From BPJO01 sp037189665 (lineage in GTDB: Bacteria; Planctomycetota; Phycisphaerae; Tepidisphaerales; Tepidisphaeraceae): 6,215 nt of DNA. A program made the position numbers and the translations under genes. Under the pieces are notes generated by a model that was not told the DNA's origin, ran no database searches, and saw only the letters and a list, made by a program, of their open reading frames with translations. Positions 6,091 to 6,215 of this stretch are shown here, one piece after another. Within the stretch, counting starts at the first letter, position 1. Every line of letters starts with the position of its first letter. The DNA lies in NCBI GenBank assembly GCA_037189665.1, contig JBBCIV010000319.1, forward strand, positions 1 to 6,215, read 5' to 3'.

Positions 6091-6215
6091 CGGCGTACGA
6101 ACAAGGCGTATGGAGGTGGGCGCGTCGCAGCCGTGTCACAAACACTGGCAAGAGGTTGAAAAGTGGAATTGTGGGAGGATGGTGGCGGATTTGGTTTTGG
6201 CGGAGGCCGGGCGGT

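Larger units (their letters stand above)
5790..6215. other. Gene-free region upstream of the aminotransferase
   Basis: No convincing gene occupies this stretch. Its contents are a weak promoter candidate (5808-5836), the G-quadruplex motif (5967-5994) and the 34-bp palindrome (6057-6090). Left of the palindrome the plus strand is strongly C-rich; right of it the plus strand is G-rich. Short open frames here are proline-rich or cross the palindrome, and look like composition artefacts. In the last 60 bases TTG 6157, GTG 6171 and ATG 6179 could each open a rightward gene that the window cuts off, but there is too little sequence to judge. Confidence 0.5.

Noticed and set aside
5885..6151. Minus-strand open frame of 88 codons crossing the palindrome
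   Set aside because: It reads straight through the 34-bp palindrome and the G-rich tract, lacks a convincing ribosome site, and has no protein-like pattern.

Overview
The window is GC-rich DNA with bacterial-style gene organisation. It has four genes that I consider real: a small Cro/C1-type helix-turn-helix regulator (+), a large secreted SGNH/GDSL hydrolase (-), an unrecognised helical-repeat protein (+) and a fold-type I PLP-dependent aminotransferase (-). High GC, long spacers and a secreted SGNH hydrolase joined to a C-terminal CBM9-like module fit a planctomycete-type bacterium. That placement is inferred from gene style only; there is no rRNA or other phylogenetic marker here. No tRNA, rRNA, CRISPR array, transposase or phage gene was found.

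Layout. Positions 19-402 hold the HTH protein, which may begin before the window. The convergent junction 403-586 holds two strong hairpins: a terminator-like one at 431-471 and a palindromic element at 503-540. The hydrolase runs leftward from 2770 to 587. A divergent spacer of about 400 bases (2771-3172) has an AT-rich inverted repeat at 2872-2914 and separates it from the helical-repeat gene (3173-4453). That gene converges with the aminotransferase (5789-4509), leaving only 55 bases between the two stop codons. The last 426 bases (5790-6215) have no convincing gene, but they contain a four-tract G-quadruplex motif on the minus strand and a perfect 34-bp palindrome at 6057-6090. Base skew reverses around that palindrome.

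How the genes relate. They alternate in strand and none shares an operon with another, so the window reads as four independent transcription units with no shared pathway. The hydrolase is exported and probably deacylates a polysaccharide or other ester. The aminotransferase is cytoplasmic and probably acts on 2-aminoadipate-like, aromatic or branched amino acids. The HTH protein is a likely DNA-binding regulator of unknown target. The helical-repeat protein is a cytoplasmic protein of unknown role.

I did not find a clearly new multi-gene system. The best leads are the non-coding palindromes, especially the 34-bp one, the orphan helical-repeat protein with its different codon use, and the altered cofactor-site residues of the aminotransferase.
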